DNA of 6,694 nucleotides, taken from the NCBI GenBank assembly GCA_021106775.1, contig JAIOTL010000017.1, positions 1 to 6,694 on the forward strand, in the 5' to 3' direction. Source of the stretch: Planctomycetota bacterium (GTDB lineage: Bacteria; Planctomycetota; UBA8742; SKZP01; JAIOTL01). Shown here in pieces: positions 6,476 to 6,694 of this stretch. Below the pieces are notes generated by a model. That model did no database searches, had not been told where the DNA came from, and saw nothing but the letters and a program-made list of their open reading frames with translations. Position numbers and translations under genes: made by a program. Numbering within the stretch: the stretch's first letter is position 1; every line of letters begins with the position of its first letter.

Positions 6476-6509
6476 AATTGCACAGTCAAGCAATTTACTT
6501 GTCATTTTT
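6475..6509 (+). terminator. weak hairpin with T run after pepP
   Basis: Perfect 7-base arms AAATTGC (6475-6481) and GCAATTT (6490-6496) around an 8-base loop, starting at the last base of the pepP stop codon. A T5 run follows at 6504-6508, seven bases after the stem. The low GC of the stem and the distance to the T run make it a poor but plausible intrinsic terminator. Confidence 0.4.
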
Positions 6510-6518
6510 GCCCCTGAG

Positions 6519-6536
6519 ACACAGAGACCACAGAGA
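6519..6536. repeat. tandem ACACAGAGA/CCACAGAGA copies
   Basis: Two adjacent 9-base units, ACACAGAGA (6519-6527) and CCACAGAGA (6528-6536), differ at one position. They are preceded by CCCCTGAG and followed by an AT-rich stretch. From memory, degenerate CACAGAGA strings of this sort occur in intergenic DNA of many environmental genomes; whether this is such a dispersed element cannot be told from a single window. Confidence 0.45.
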
Positions 6537-6694
6537 ATTAATGAAGCCGGTGTAACAGGCATCGATTTAGCGATATGTAGCGTTTTGCAGGCGTTATGCA
6601 GATAAATTTGCTTTACTTTGCTATTAATTTGCTATGAAATCGATTAGGCATCAAATATGGACGAACTGCAATAATACAACTGCTTGTGTGGTGC
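6537..6694. other. non-coding tail with phased TTTGCT repeats
   Basis: No open frame with a ribosome site is seen to the window end. Three TTTGCT copies start at 6607, 6617 and 6628, spaced 10 and 11 bases, about one helical turn. An 8-base inverted repeat, ATCGATTT (6561-6568) and AAATCGAT (6637-6644), encloses them. This could be a protein-binding site upstream of a gene beyond the window, but chance in AT-rich DNA is not excluded. Confidence 0.3.

Noticed and set aside
5921..6562. 213-codon minus-strand open frame over the pepP 3' half
   Set aside because: It lies wholly antisense to codons for the PepP metal ligands, has no good ribosome site and shows no recognisable protein motif.

Overview
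The window looks like a chromosomal segment of a moderately AT-rich bacterium. Genes are tightly packed, most starts have a good Shine-Dalgarno (GAGG/AGGAG type), and proteins are rich in Lys, Ile and Glu. The recognisable metabolism is histidine breakdown (HutI) and proline-peptide hydrolysis (PepP), which fits an amino-acid or peptide user. The phylum cannot be fixed from the sequence; an uncultured lineage of the Bacteroidota/Cloacimonadota type is only a guess. No mobile element, CRISPR array, tRNA or rRNA gene was seen.

Layout. From a divergent intergenic region (about 4994-5149) six genes run leftward and one runs rightward. Leftward, in transcription order: hutI (imidazolonepropionase), a 12-Cys DUF3795 protein, an unrecognised 224-codon gene interrupted by one in-frame TGA, a GNAT acetyltransferase, a glyoxalase II-like metallo-beta-lactamase-fold hydrolase, and a large protein with a DUF2314-like C-terminus (probably DUF4026/DUF2314). 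Gaps are 38, 17, 3, 44 and 18 bases, so this is probably one transcription unit. Rightward is pepP (Xaa-Pro aminopeptidase), interrupted by one in-frame TAG. It is followed by a weak hairpin and about 200 bases of non-coding sequence with short repeats.

The most interesting feature is that two genes carry single in-frame stop codons of different kinds with nothing else damaged. In the leftward gene a TGA sits directly before Cys-Gly-Asn-Cys in what looks like a conserved core, so selenocysteine decoding is a real possibility beside a nonsense mutation or sequence error. In pepP a TAG sits between the N-terminal and catalytic domains. Read through, the protein is 441 residues and its metal ligands fall within a few residues of their numbers in E. 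coli PepP. None of the seven genes ends in TAG, while at least one ends in TGA. Wholesale TGA reassignment is therefore unlikely, and TAG suppression or recoding is possible but unproven.

HutI and PepP fit a shared theme of amino-acid catabolism. The roles of the other operon members cannot be tied to that pathway from sequence alone.
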